This document shows positions 28,201 to 37,828 of a DNA stretch of 41,975 bases, piece after piece (the first letter of the stretch is position 1; every line of letters begins with the position of its first letter). The notes below the pieces were generated by a model. It saw only the letters and a program-made list of their open reading frames with translations, was not told where the DNA came from and made no database searches. This stretch comes from Dehalococcoidia bacterium (GTDB lineage: Bacteria > Chloroflexota > Dehalococcoidia > GIF9 > AB-539-J10). Made by a program: the position numbers and the translations under genes. The stretch lies in NCBI GenBank assembly GCA_009619075.1, contig WJOY01000047.1, forward strand, positions 1 through 41,975. The letters are read 5' to 3'.

Positions 28201-29175
28201 TTAAGTGGCTAATACCTTCACTAATTGTAGCAAGTTATTATCTAATTCCTTTCTCTTCTCCCATGTTTCTCTCAATGGCGTAAAAGTTATCTTTCCTTTT
28301 AATTCTCCAACCATATAGCCCGTCTTGCCATTAGCCAGAGCGTCAATAGCAGCCGCTCCTAATTTGCTAGCCAAAATCCTGTCCCTAGCCGTTGGTGAGC
28401 CACCTCTCTGTATATGCCCCAGAACACAAACGCGGTAATCTAATCTCAACCTTTCCCACACCTGCTGAGCAACTGGAAATACTCCTCCAGCCTCATCTCC
28501 TTCAGCAACTACTATGATGCTGCATTTTTTGCCCCTCTCAAAGCTACGCTTTATATCAAGGCAAAGCTCCTCTATCTTCGTTTCCGTTTCTGGAATCAAG
28601 ATATCCTCAGCTCCACCAGCAATTCCTACATCTAAGGCGATGAAACCTCTATCTCTTCCCATAACCTCAATGAAAAAGGGGCGCTGTAGGGATCCTGCGG
28701 TGTCTCTAATCTTATCTATGGCGCTTAGAGCTGTATTTATCGCCGTATCGAAACCAATAGCATAGTCAATGCCATAGACATCGTTATCTATGGTACCCGG
28801 AATGCCGATTATTTTTATTCCTCCCACCCCGGCTAAGGCTAATGCACCACGAAAGGTACCGCCACCACCTATGGTTATTAAGCCCTCAATGCCTTCCTGC
28901 TGTAAAATTGCAACTGCCTTCTTTAAGCCTTCCGCTGTTTTCATCTCTTCACAGCGAGCAGTCTCAAGGATAGTGCCACCACGCTGGATGATATTAGCCA
29001 CTGCCCTTGCATCCAATCTCACCAAGTCGCCTTCCAACAGGCCGGCATAGCCTCGCCGAATCCCTATTACCTCTAGTTTATGTTTAACCCCGCAACGGAC
29101 AACCGCTCTGATACAAGCATTCATCCCAGGAGCATCACCACCACTGGTTAAGACACCAATCTTCTTCAATTTCAT
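28201..29175 (-). CDS. pfkA: 6-phosphofructokinase
   Basis: 324 aa; IGVLTSGGDAPGMNACIRAVVR, PGTIDNDVYGID, VLGHIQRGGSPTARDR. Confidence 0.95.
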   Translation of the reverse strand: MKLKKIGVLTSGGDAPGMNACIRAVVRCGVKHKLEVIGIRRGYAGLLEGDLVRLDARAVANIIQRGGTILETARCEEMKTAEGLKKAVAILQQEGIEGLITIGGGGTFRGALALAGVGGIKIIGIPGTIDNDVYGIDYAIGFDTAINTALSAIDKIRDTAGSLQRPFFIEVMGRDRGFIALDVGIAGGAEDILIPETETKIEELCLDIKRSFERGKKCSIIVVAEGDEAGGVFPVAQQVWERLRLDYRVCVLGHIQRGGSPTARDRILASKLGAAAIDALANGKTGYMVGELKGKITFTPLRETWEKRKELDNNLLQLVKVLAT

Positions 29176-29287
29176 TTGGTTATCCTTTATTGTTACTCAG
29201 CGCCCTACCGCTCACCTAGCAATTATAACATATCTAATAGCTGGTTTGGCTGAATAGCTCAACTATAGTAAAATATGATTAGAGTCA

Positions 29288-30763
29288 ATGAAGCTGATAT
29301 GGAGCAAGGAAAGTTTATGCAATCTTATAGAGGAGAAATTCTCTGATCATCACCTTATAATCGTCTCTAATCGTGAGCCATATATTCATAATTACGCCGG
29401 TGGTAAGATTAAATGTGAAACTGCAGTTGGAGGTGTAACCACAGCATTAGATTCCGTAATGTGTGCTACAGGCAGCCTCTGGATTGCGTGTGGGAGTACC
29501 AAGGCTGATAGGAAGACAGTAGACTTAAATAATAAGGTAATGGTCCCCCCCGGAGAGCCACTTTATACTCTGAAGCGAGTGTGGCTGACTAAGAAGGAGA
29601 TAAATGGCTACTATTATGGCTTCTCAAATCAAGCACTTTGGCCTCTGTGCCATTCCACTTACGTTCAGCCCATGTTTGATGAATCGCAATGGAACACTTA
29701 TAAGAGGGTAAATAGTATCTTTGCCCAAAGTGTACTGGAGGAGATAGGAAACAGAAAGGCCTTGGTTTTCATCCAGGATTATCATTTTGCTCTACTACCG
29801 CGTTTGATAAAAGAAGCTAGGCCGGAGACTGCAGTAGCACAGTTTTGGCATATCCCCTGGCCTAGACAACAAGTTTTTAGTACCTGCCCCTGGCAGGGAG
29901 AAATATTGGATGGCCTTTTAGGGAATGACCTTTTGGGCTTTCACACAGTGCGCCACTGCCGTAACTTTCTTACCACAGTAAACAGAGTCAGCAAAGCCAG
30001 GGTTAACTATGACAAGGCAGAGGTGATCTTGGATGAAAAGCAAACGTTGGTACGCCACTTCCCTATAAGTGTAGATTTTGAACAACTCTCCCAAGATACC
30101 CAGAAGGGCGAAGTTAAACGAGAAGTAAAAAGGTTGAAGCATAGCCTAGCATTGGAAGGGAAATCTATAGCCATTAGTATAGACAGGCTGGATTATACTA
30201 AAGGAATTCCTCAAAGGCTGATGGCTATAGAGCGTTTTCTAGACAACTGGCCAGAGTATAAAGGAAAAACGGTCTTTATAGAAGCGCAGGTGCCCAGCCG
30301 TACCCAAATCTCAAGCTACAGAAAACTACGAGAGGATGTAGATGCACTGGTGACCAAGATAAACCAGAAACATGCTTTAGGGGATTGGAAGCCCATAATC
30401 ACTCTACCTGGACCTTCGCCCCCTAATACATTGGCAGCTCTAAGATGCCTGGCAGATTTATGCATAGTGAGTTCGCTACATGATGGGATGAACTTGGTGG
30501 CCAAGGAGTTCGTTGCCAGCCAGAGTGATAACGATGGCATTTTAATATTAAGCTCATCCACTGGGGCTGCCAGAGAGCTTGACGATGCTTTATTAATAAA
30601 TCCTCTTGCCATCGACCAATTTGCTGCATCAATTAAGGAAGCTCTGGATATGCCTAAATCAGAAAAGCGTAGACGGATGAGAAGAAAAAGAAGCATAGTT
30701 AGGAAAAGCAATATCTATAAATGGGCTGCCGATATTTTCTCGGAATTAGCAAAATTATCGTAG
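29288..30763 (+). CDS. otsA: Trehalose-6-phosphate synthase (GT20 family)
   Basis: 491 aa; IIVSNREPYIHNYAGG, GGVTTALDSVM, VQDYHF-like FIQDYHFALLP, RLDYTKGIPQRL, HDGMNLVAKEFVA. Confidence 0.88.
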   Translation: MKLIWSKESLCNLIEEKFSDHHLIIVSNREPYIHNYAGGKIKCETAVGGVTTALDSVMCATGSLWIACGSTKADRKTVDLNNKVMVPPGEPLYTLKRVWLTKKEINGYYYGFSNQALWPLCHSTYVQPMFDESQWNTYKRVNSIFAQSVLEEIGNRKALVFIQDYHFALLPRLIKEARPETAVAQFWHIPWPRQQVFSTCPWQGEILDGLLGNDLLGFHTVRHCRNFLTTVNRVSKARVNYDKAEVILDEKQTLVRHFPISVDFEQLSQDTQKGEVKREVKRLKHSLALEGKSIAISIDRLDYTKGIPQRLMAIERFLDNWPEYKGKTVFIEAQVPSRTQISSYRKLREDVDALVTKINQKHALGDWKPIITLPGPSPPNTLAALRCLADLCIVSSLHDGMNLVAKEFVASQSDNDGILILSSSTGAARELDDALLINPLAIDQFAASIKEALDMPKSEKRRRMRRKRSIVRKSNIYKWAADIFSELAKLS

Positions 30764-30776
30764 CTACAAGCATAGC

Positions 30777-31577
30777 ATGAAACATCTCCTCTCTTACTGG
30801 AACGTTGTTGCTGTCAGAATCAGGGAAGCAAAGCACATATTACTGCTAGTTGATTATGATGGTACATTAACCCCCATCGTAGAAAGGCCTGAATTAGCCC
30901 ACTTATCACCAGAGGTAAAAGAGTGCTTACAAAGGCTGGCTAAAAATCCCCATCTAACCTTAGGGATAATAAGTGGCAGGACCATGGGTGATCTACAAGA
31001 AAGAGTGGGTATCGGGGGCATTATCTATGCTGCGAACCATGGTTTGGAGATAGAAGGACCCGGCCTTAGTTTTGTCCACCCAGCTGCTAGGAAGATTGCG
31101 CCCTTGCTACGTTCTTTATGTCAAGATATTAGTAAAGCTATAACAGGCATTAAAGGAGCTAGAATAGATAATAAAGGGCTAACATTAAGCCTGCACTATC
31201 GATTGGTAGATGAATCACAGCTAGATGAATTGAACAAGATTTTCACTGAAATCGTTAAAACTTCTCTTGCTTCAGGTCAGATAAGAATCACTCCAAGCAA
31301 AAAGGCATACGATATAAGGCCGGCAGCAGATTGGGATAAAGGTAAAGCAGTAGAGTTCATCGCCCAAAAACTTACTGGTGAGGATAAACCATTGATGCTA
31401 TTCCTTGGCGATGATGTAACCGATTACGATGGTTTTCGCACGGTAGATATGAATGACGGGATTTCCATTTTCGTAGGCGAAGAGACTACTAAGCCTCCAG
31501 CTCAATATTTCCTATATTCACCAAGAGAGGTGTACCTGTTCCTCGGCATGCTGAGAGAGACTCTTAGTTCTCAATAA
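30777..31577 (+). CDS. otsB: Trehalose-6-phosphate phosphatase
   Basis: 266 aa; LLLVDYDGTLTPIVERPE, LFLGDDVTDYDGFR. Confidence 0.9.
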   Translation: MKHLLSYWNVVAVRIREAKHILLLVDYDGTLTPIVERPELAHLSPEVKECLQRLAKNPHLTLGIISGRTMGDLQERVGIGGIIYAANHGLEIEGPGLSFVHPAARKIAPLLRSLCQDISKAITGIKGARIDNKGLTLSLHYRLVDESQLDELNKIFTEIVKTSLASGQIRITPSKKAYDIRPAADWDKGKAVEFIAQKLTGEDKPLMLFLGDDVTDYDGFRTVDMNDGISIFVGEETTKPPAQYFLYSPREVYLFLGMLRETLSSQ

Positions 31578-32154
31578 TCTCTTTGGTGCTAGGAATCCTG
31601 GCGATAATTCGCTCATCAATGCGGGTAGCCGAATCCAGGGCTCGGGCTAAGGCTTTAAACAAGACTTCAACTTTGTGATGGTCATTGATGCCGGTGAGCA
31701 CTTTGGCATGAAGGTTAATTCTAGCCTCGGAGGCAAAGGAAACAAGGAAATGGCGGATTAAATCAGCTTCCAAATCACCTATGCTAGCTTCACTGAAGGA
31801 TGCTTCTATCACACTGTAGGCTCTTCCCCCTATATCCACTGCTACTGCTGCCAGAGCTTCATCCATGGGCACGATAGCATGTGCCATTCGGGTAATGCCT
31901 CGCTTTTCTCCCAGGGCTTGATTAAAGGCTTTACCCAGAGAGATAGCTACATCCTCGACTACATGGTGCTGGTCGGCACCTGTGGCTGAGAGTTTTATGT
32001 CAAATACTCCATGCTGAGCTAGCTGAGCCAGAAGATGGTCAAACATCCTTATACCTGTAGTAATCTTGAATTGCCCACTGCCATCAACATTCAGCTCCAC
32101 CCTGACGTTCGTTTCTGCAGTTTCACGAGTCACTACCGCTTTCCTTTCAGCCAT
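31564..32154 (-). CDS. hisB: Imidazoleglycerol-phosphate dehydratase
   Basis: 196 aa; FDHLLAQLAQHG, DQHHVVEDVAISLGKA, NDHHKVEVLFKALARAL. Confidence 0.96.
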   Translation of the reverse strand: MAERKAVVTRETAETNVRVELNVDGSGQFKITTGIRMFDHLLAQLAQHGVFDIKLSATGADQHHVVEDVAISLGKAFNQALGEKRGITRMAHAIVPMDEALAAVAVDIGGRAYSVIEASFSEASIGDLEADLIRHFLVSFASEARINLHAKVLTGINDHHKVEVLFKALARALDSATRIDERIIARIPSTKEIIEN

Positions 32155-32172
32155 GCTTCAATTCCTCCTTTA

Positions 32173-32229
32173 GAGATTGCTTCGTCGCTTTGCTCCTCGC
32201 AATGACAAAGAGGGTAATCGCACAATGAC
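32173..32229. repeat. Family B intergenic repeat between hisB and hisC
   Basis: gagattgcttcgtcgctttgctcctcgcaatgac differs from 35644-35677 at one position over 34 nt. Confidence 0.85.
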
Positions 32230-32248
32230 AAGAAGACATATTGCTACC

Positions 32249-33373
32249 TTAACACATTCCTTTTAATGCCTCAATTAAGACATCGGTGTCCTCAGGTTTA
32301 CCCACGCTTATCCGCAGATAATTTCTTAATCGTGGGCTATCAAAATAGCGGACAAAGATGCCTCTCTTTTGCAACTGACGCCAAATCTCTTTAGCCAGAG
32401 ATTCTTCGCTGCGCTCAGAATGACAAAAAGGAAGCTCAGAATGACAATGTAAGGAGCAGAGGATAAAATTAGCACTGGAAGGATAGGGTTTTAGCCATTC
32501 TAGCTCTTTTAGTTTATTAAAAAGCCGTTCCCGTTCAGCAACTATTTTTGCTACATTGCCACGAAGATACTCTATATCTGACAGAGAAGCTAAGGCGGCT
32601 GCCTGTGCTGCGACATTAACATTATATGGTTGCTTAATCTTCATAAGGTAGCTGGCTATTTCAGTAGGGAAGATGCCATAGCCTATTCTTAAACCGGCTA
32701 GCCCAGCCCATTTGCTGAATGTACGCAGCACTATCAAGTTGGAATAGTTGGGCACTAAATTAGCCATAGTGACATTACTAAACTCAAAGTAAGCTTCATC
32801 CACCATCACAATTTTCCCAGTGTTGACAAGTTCCATTATCTCCTGCTCAGTAACAGTGTTGCCCGTAGGATTATTAGGTGAAGCGACAGAGATAACCTTA
32901 GTCTTTTCATCCAATATTCTCTTAATGCCAGCTAAATCGATAGCAAAATCTCCACCTCTAGGTACATCAACCACTTTACCACCACACACCTCAGTACTAA
33001 AGGGATACATACCAAATGTTGGTGGACAATTGATAACCTTATCTTCAGGTTTAAGGAAAAGCCTCAGAACAAGATCAATTAGTTCATCACTGCCGCTGCC
33101 ACAAACAATGTGCTCACGATTTGAGCCGGTATATTTCTCTAAGGCTTGTCTAAGCCTTCTTTGTTCCGGGTCGGGGTAGATATAATAGTAAGGGTAGTTA
33201 GCTAAAGCTTGATAGACTTTGGGGGAGCAACCGTAAGGGTTCTCATTGCCATCGAGTTTAATTATCCTTTCTACAGATAATTCAGCCCGCTGGCTCAAAA
33301 TATCCATTGGCTCAATAGGAGTGTAGCTTTTCATAGTTACCAATTCAGGTCTGATTAGTTCTTTCATATCCAT
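32249..33373 (-). CDS. hisC: Histidinol-phosphate aminotransferase with an in-frame repeat-derived insertion
   Basis: KLDGNENPYGCSP, VASPNNPTGN, RTFSKWAGLAGLRIGYG; insert CHSELPFCHSERSEESLAKE; start probably MDMKELIRPE rather than the upstream ORF Met. Confidence 0.94.
   Translation of the reverse strand: MDMKELIRPELVTMKSYTPIEPMDILSQRAELSVERIIKLDGNENPYGCSPKVYQALANYPYYYIYPDPEQRRLRQALEKYTGSNREHIVCGSGSDELIDLVLRLFLKPEDKVINCPPTFGMYPFSTEVCGGKVVDVPRGGDFAIDLAGIKRILDEKTKVISVASPNNPTGNTVTEQEIMELVNTGKIVMVDEAYFEFSNVTMANLVPNYSNLIVLRTFSKWAGLAGLRIGYGIFPTEIASYLMKIKQPYNVNVAAQAAALASLSDIEYLRGNVAKIVAERERLFNKLKELEWLKPYPSSANFILCSLHCHSELPFCHSERSEESLAKEIWRQLQKRGIFVRYFDSPRLRNYLRISVGKPEDTDVLIEALKGMC
32398..32448 (-). 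repeat. Family A palindromic repeat inserted in frame in hisC
   Basis: agagattcttcgctgcgctcagaatgacaaaaaggaagctcagaatgaca. Confidence 0.85.
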
Positions 33374-33535
33374 TTCAACTAAAACCAAATGGTAAAAATA
33401 AAAAATCAAAATGACAACTTAAAATGTAAAACTTTTTATTTTTGCTCTGTATTTTTGCCTTTTGCATTTTAATCTTTTAGTTAGCTCTCATCCTTTTCTG
33501 TAGAGAGGCATCTCCCATTAAGGGAGAGCAAAATA

Positions 33536-34870
33536 TTACTTAAGATTTCCTTGCATTCTTATCCTTCTTTCCATCGCTTGAGCGTGGGCATCCAACCCCT
33601 CAGCTTTAGCTATTATCACCGCTGCTTGGCTTAGTTCTCGCATAGTCGCCTTGTCTAGAGCGACAATATTGGTAATTTTTAGGAAATCCTCAACACCTAA
33701 AGAGGAGCTAAAGCGAGCACTGCCTTGGGTAGGCAATACATGTGATGGACCAGCAATATAATCCCCTAAAACCACCGGTGAATCTTCTCCAATAAAAATA
33801 CAGCCCGCATTATGAATCTTGGGCATTATGGAGGAGGCATCAGATACCATGAGAGAAAGATGCTCTGGAGCATAAAGGTTGACCAGTTCGATAGCCTCAT
33901 CAAAGTTATTGACCAATATAATCATTCCTCTATCAATAGCCTGGGTAGCGATAGAGCGGCGTTTCAACTTCCCCAATTGCTGAACCACTTCTCTCTCAAC
34001 TTGATTAGCCAAACCAGACGAAGTAGTAATCAAAATCGCCTGCGCTAAAGGGTCATGCTCAGCTTGAGCTAGAAGGTCAGCGGCGCAAAGTGAAGGGTTA
34101 GCTGTCTCATCAGCCACAATCACTATCTCGCTTGGTCCTTGAAGTCCATCAATAGCCACTGTGCCATAGACCATTTTCTTAGCCAAGGTCACAAAGATAT
34201 TGCCGGGGCCACAGATTTTGTCCACTTTGGGTATTGACTCAGTCCCGAAAGCTAAAGCAGCGATAGCTTGAGCCCCGCCAACTTTGAAAATACGCTCGAC
34301 TTTTGCAATATCAGCCGCTACCAATGTAGGTGCCGGGATGCTGCCATTTTTACCAGGTGGCGAAGCCACGATAATCTCCCTGACCCCAGCTATCTTAGCT
34401 GGTATGGCTGTCATTAGCACCGTAGATGGATAGGTAGCAGTACCACCTGGAATATATAAACCCACTCTATCTAGTGGCTGGACTTGCCTGGCTAAATATT
34501 GGTTAACAAATATAGTGCCACTCTTACCGGCACAAACAAGATGGAAATCTCGTATTCTCTTAGCTGCTAATTCGAGCGCTGAGACAAGTCCCTTGCCTAC
34601 CATATCGTAAGCTGCTGAAATTTCTTGCTTGCCTACCTCTAAGGAATCAAGTTCGACAGCATCTAACTTTTTAGCATAATAGAAAAGAGCTTCATCACCT
34701 TTATCACGAACGTCACCAATGATACGTTCCACTACTTCTTTGGGGGAAAGTTCTTCTCCAAAGACGTGCTTTATTTGTGTTGCCACTTGCGGCGAGACAA
34801 TGAAAGATTCCAGAAAAGTTTTTCTGGTCAGCAATTGTCTTGCCTTATTAAATCCTTTGACTCTTATCAT
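33536..34870 (-). CDS. hisD: Histidinol dehydrogenase
   Basis: 444 aa; YIPGGTATYPSTVLMTAIPAKIAGV, GPSEIVIVADETANP, AEHDPLAQAILIT. Confidence 0.96.
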   Translation of the reverse strand: MIRVKGFNKARQLLTRKTFLESFIVSPQVATQIKHVFGEELSPKEVVERIIGDVRDKGDEALFYYAKKLDAVELDSLEVGKQEISAAYDMVGKGLVSALELAAKRIRDFHLVCAGKSGTIFVNQYLARQVQPLDRVGLYIPGGTATYPSTVLMTAIPAKIAGVREIIVASPPGKNGSIPAPTLVAADIAKVERIFKVGGAQAIAALAFGTESIPKVDKICGPGNIFVTLAKKMVYGTVAIDGLQGPSEIVIVADETANPSLCAADLLAQAEHDPLAQAILITTSSGLANQVEREVVQQLGKLKRRSIATQAIDRGMIILVNNFDEAIELVNLYAPEHLSLMVSDASSIMPKIHNAGCIFIGEDSPVVLGDYIAGPSHVLPTQGSARFSSSLGVEDFLKITNIVALDKATMRELSQAAVIIAKAEGLDAHAQAMERRIRMQGNLK

Positions 34871-34879
34871 AATAATCTT

Positions 34880-34923
34880 TTCACCCTCACCTTAATTCTC
34901 TCCCTTGACGGGAGAGGAGAATT
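34880..34923. repeat. Family C intergenic repeat between hisD and hisG
   Basis: ttcaccctcaccttaattctctcccttgacgggagagg, reverse complement of the 6004-6054 type. Confidence 0.75.
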
Positions 34924-34951
34924 GGCTCGCAATGACAAAAGGGAGAGTTAA

Positions 34952-36379
34952 TCATGAGAGCCCTCTGCGTAATGTTTGCATAAGAAATTCAATCCTCTCC
35001 TTTTTACCAGGGAAGTCAAGGCTGTCTTTGTTTCCGATTAGACAAGCAGTGGATTCGAAAAGCACAGCGATAACTTTTAAGTCATGTTGCGCCAGTGTTT
35101 CCCCAGTTTGGGTATTGTCAATGAGCAAATCGGCATCCTCGGGCAGGAAAACTTCACTCGCCCCCCAAGTTGGGATTACCTTGTAGGGGTTGATATAGTT
35201 ATCTCGAAGATACTTATCCGCGATGTTTACGTACTCTGAAGCTACTCTTAATAGGGTAAGTTTACCACTTTGAATAAGCGATCTTAAGTCAGCAACGTCG
35301 GTTATAGGCATATCTTGACTCACTGCAGCCACAATTTTAACCATACCAAAGCCCAGATCAAGTAACTCCTTCACTGGGCTTGAGGGGAAACGATAGAGGT
35401 GCTCCAGCAACCAATCCTTACCGGTTATGGCTAAATCAAAATTGCCATTAGCCACTTGAAGAGGCATATCCTGAGGTCTGATTACCTTAATGCCAAGCCA
35501 ATCTAAATCGGAAGAGGGGCGACGGTTCAATACTTCCTCTGTATACCCCTGAATATTAAGCCCAACCCGCTTCAAAAACTGCGCCGTAGGTAGTTGCTGA
35601 TGTCCATCAGGCAAAGCTAGCTTGATTTCCTTCGCTTGCCAATGAGATTGCTTCGTCGCTTCGCTCCTCGCAATGACCTTACTAGGGCTTGTAACAACAT
35701 TATTTCGGCTTGCAATAGCATTGCTAAAACAACTCAATATCTGGCTCAGATCTTTATTCTCTAAGCTTTCTCGGTTAGCGATTAGAAAGGCTGTGACCGG
35801 GAGTAACTTCATTAAGGGAACCAAACTTTGCTCCTTTATCTCATTTTCATTCCTTGCCCACAGTATTGCCAGATCAGCGCTATCTGGAGGATAAACTTCA
35901 GCAGCTCCCCATACCGGGAAAATCTTAAAGGCCTTCATCCTGAGATTTAAGGCAAAAACTTGAGCTAAATTAGGATACTCGCTTACTATGCGCCAGTTAT
36001 ACCGCTTGGCTAACAATCCGTCAAGATTGGATATCCCGGCTTGGTAGCTGGCCACCGCATATACACCACCTTCACCGTAATTTAGACTTGATATTTTTAC
36101 TAAGGCGCTCGCTGGATACCTCGCCAAAAGTTCCTCAACCCAATCCAAGCCACATATTCCCAGGTCATAATTGCCTATGGCTACTTGTATAGGAATATCT
36201 TTCTCCTGAAATACCTTGGCCGAAAGGCAAGAGAACCTTCTCGATTGAAGGCGATATCGCCTCGTTTTATTGCTGTAGCCTTTAATGCCCATCCCTACCC
36301 CTTTAAGCAAATTAGCCGTAGACAGTAAGAACCTACCTTTAGGCAAGGCGAGTTTGATATGGCACGGTTGGTATTCCAC
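34952..36379 (-). CDS. hisG: ATP phosphoribosyltransferase, tandem double-HisG protein
   Basis: 475 aa. N half: IKLALPKGRFLLSTANLLKGVGMGIKGY...LGICGLDWVEE; C half: IKLALPDGHQQLPTAQFLKRVGLNIQGY...LAITGKDWLLE...DLLIDNTQTGETL. Confidence 0.85.
   Translation of the reverse strand: MEYQPCHIKLALPKGRFLLSTANLLKGVGMGIKGYSNKTRRYRLQSRRFSCLSAKVFQEKDIPIQVAIGNYDLGICGLDWVEELLARYPASALVKISSLNYGEGGVYAVASYQAGISNLDGLLAKRYNWRIVSEYPNLAQVFALNLRMKAFKIFPVWGAAEVYPPDSADLAILWARNENEIKEQSLVPLMKLLPVTAFLIANRESLENKDLSQILSCFSNAIASRNNVVTSPSKVIARSEATKQSHWQAKEIKLALPDGHQQLPTAQFLKRVGLNIQGYTEEVLNRRPSSDLDWLGIKVIRPQDMPLQVANGNFDLAITGKDWLLEHLYRFPSSPVKELLDLGFGMVKIVAAVSQDMPITDVADLRSLIQSGKLTLLRVASEYVNIADKYLRDNYINPYKVIPTWGASEVFLPEDADLLIDNTQTGETLAQHDLKVIAVLFESTACLIGNKDSLDFPGKKERIEFLMQTLRRGLS
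35644..35677 (-). repeat. Family B palindromic repeat inserted in frame in the hisG interdomain linker
   Basis: gagattgcttcgtcgcttcgctcctcgcaatgac, encodes part of VIARSEATKQSHW. Confidence 0.9.
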
Positions 36380-36387
36380 AGATTATT

Positions 36388-37629
36388 TTACCTGCCCAGT
36401 ATATTAAGAATCTCCGCCGCGGAGGCTACATCTCTCCGCTGCTTCTGCTGACGATCTATGAGCACAAATGGAGATGGCTTCTTAGTAACCGCGATAACCC
36501 AGCGATAGTTAGATGGCTCTCGTTCAGTGAAGGCGATTTCCACTGTGCGCTTCGCCTCACGAAGCGATTGAGCTAGAGTGAAGCATGTTCTCACTATCTC
36601 CAGAGTTGACTCCTCACCCTTAATTAAAATTCTGGATTCGGTGCCCTCTTTACTTCCTACTAATGGAAGCAATTTCATTATCGGGTCAATATAAAGGGCA
36701 AAGCCGCAAGCAGGAATGTTTTTCCCGCTCATAAAGGGAATAAGGTCATCATACCTTCCTCCCCCACCTATTTTCTCCTTATCAGCTAATAACTGGAAGC
36801 AAATTCCGGTGTAGTACTCGAACCCTCGTATTGCCGTGATATCAATTTCATAATTACAGCTCAGGCTGTCTAGCAATGTGGTGATGTTTATGAAATCCTC
36901 CATACTAGACTTGAAATCCGATGAAACTTGCTGGCACAAAGCTTTTGTATTCTGCAGGAAACCGCTTGACTTTCCCTTTAGGCTTAGAAGCAGAGATAGA
37001 AGTCTATCCAGTTCAGGTCTAGTTGATTTTGCCTCCATTAATGCTTGCCAATCTCCATCTAAAACACGGCTTGTTACTTTAGCCTCTTTGCCCGGGCCAA
37101 GCTTAAGTTCCTTAATCAATGCCTTCACCAAGCCAGCATGAGATAATTGTAATCTAATGTTAGCTAAGGCAAGCTTATGTACAACCTCTTTAGCCAATGA
37201 AATTATCTCGGCATCCGCGGCCAATTTAGTACCGCCTAAAAACTCAGCGCCACACTGCCACCTCTCCCTGTTCTCCCGGCCTGTTTCTTCAAAGGCAAAG
37301 ATATTAGTCACATAGAAAAGTTTAGCTATCTCGTGTTCACTTAGATTGTTAATATAAAGCCTGGCTACGGGAATAGTGCCGTCTGGTCGCAAGACCACCC
37401 TCTCACCACTCCAGCCATTCCAATCAAGAAAGGAATATACCTTGCCTAACATACTTGGAGTAAGCGTTCCCGCAGCCGTGAATAGATGGAGGTATTCTAA
37501 GGTCGGTGTTCTTACCTCTTGATACCCATACTTACCACAGCAATTTCGAAAGGCATCTTCGATATGCCGAAAGCGCACCATATCCTCAGGAAGCAAGTCC
37601 CGCATTCCTTTACATTTTTTGCTTTCCAT
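36388..37629 (-). CDS. hisZ: ATP phosphoribosyltransferase regulatory subunit (HisRS-like)
   Basis: 413 aa class II aaRS-like; VVLRPDGTIPVARLY, FEYYTGICFQLL, GGGGRYDDLI; directly upstream of hisG. Confidence 0.8.
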   Translation of the reverse strand: MESKKCKGMRDLLPEDMVRFRHIEDAFRNCCGKYGYQEVRTPTLEYLHLFTAAGTLTPSMLGKVYSFLDWNGWSGERVVLRPDGTIPVARLYINNLSEHEIAKLFYVTNIFAFEETGRENRERWQCGAEFLGGTKLAADAEIISLAKEVVHKLALANIRLQLSHAGLVKALIKELKLGPGKEAKVTSRVLDGDWQALMEAKSTRPELDRLLSLLLSLKGKSSGFLQNTKALCQQVSSDFKSSMEDFINITTLLDSLSCNYEIDITAIRGFEYYTGICFQLLADKEKIGGGGRYDDLIPFMSGKNIPACGFALYIDPIMKLLPLVGSKEGTESRILIKGEESTLEIVRTCFTLAQSLREAKRTVEIAFTEREPSNYRWVIAVTKKPSPFVLIDRQQKQRRDVASAAEILNILGR

Positions 37630-37715
37630 TTTTTTGACTTATTGAGTCGCTCTATTCTACACTAAGCTACTTCTGCCTTCAATGATAAATTTGTTGTTAT
37701 TTAACCATACCCACC

Positions 37716-37762
37716 TGTCATTCTGAGCGTAGCGAATAATCTCATACCGCTCAGGGTGACAA
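37716..37762. repeat. Family A intergenic repeat
   Basis: tgtcattctgagcgtagcgaataatctcataccgctcagggtgaca. Confidence 0.85.
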
Positions 37763-37828
37763 AATAAATACCCTAAAATTTGTTGCTTTTTGTTGCTTAG
37801 TTTATAATTAATCTGAGGTTAAGCATAG

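Noticed and set aside
33374-33409. N-terminal MIFYFYHLVLVE of the hisC ORF
   Set aside because: Derived from an AT-rich intergenic stretch; the HisC-like sequence begins at MDMKELIRPE.
36388-37629. Histidyl-tRNA synthetase (hisS)
   Set aside because: Context directly upstream of short-type hisG, and RPDGTIPVARLY with divergent catalytic motifs, favours HisZ; a true HisRS cannot be excluded without alignment.
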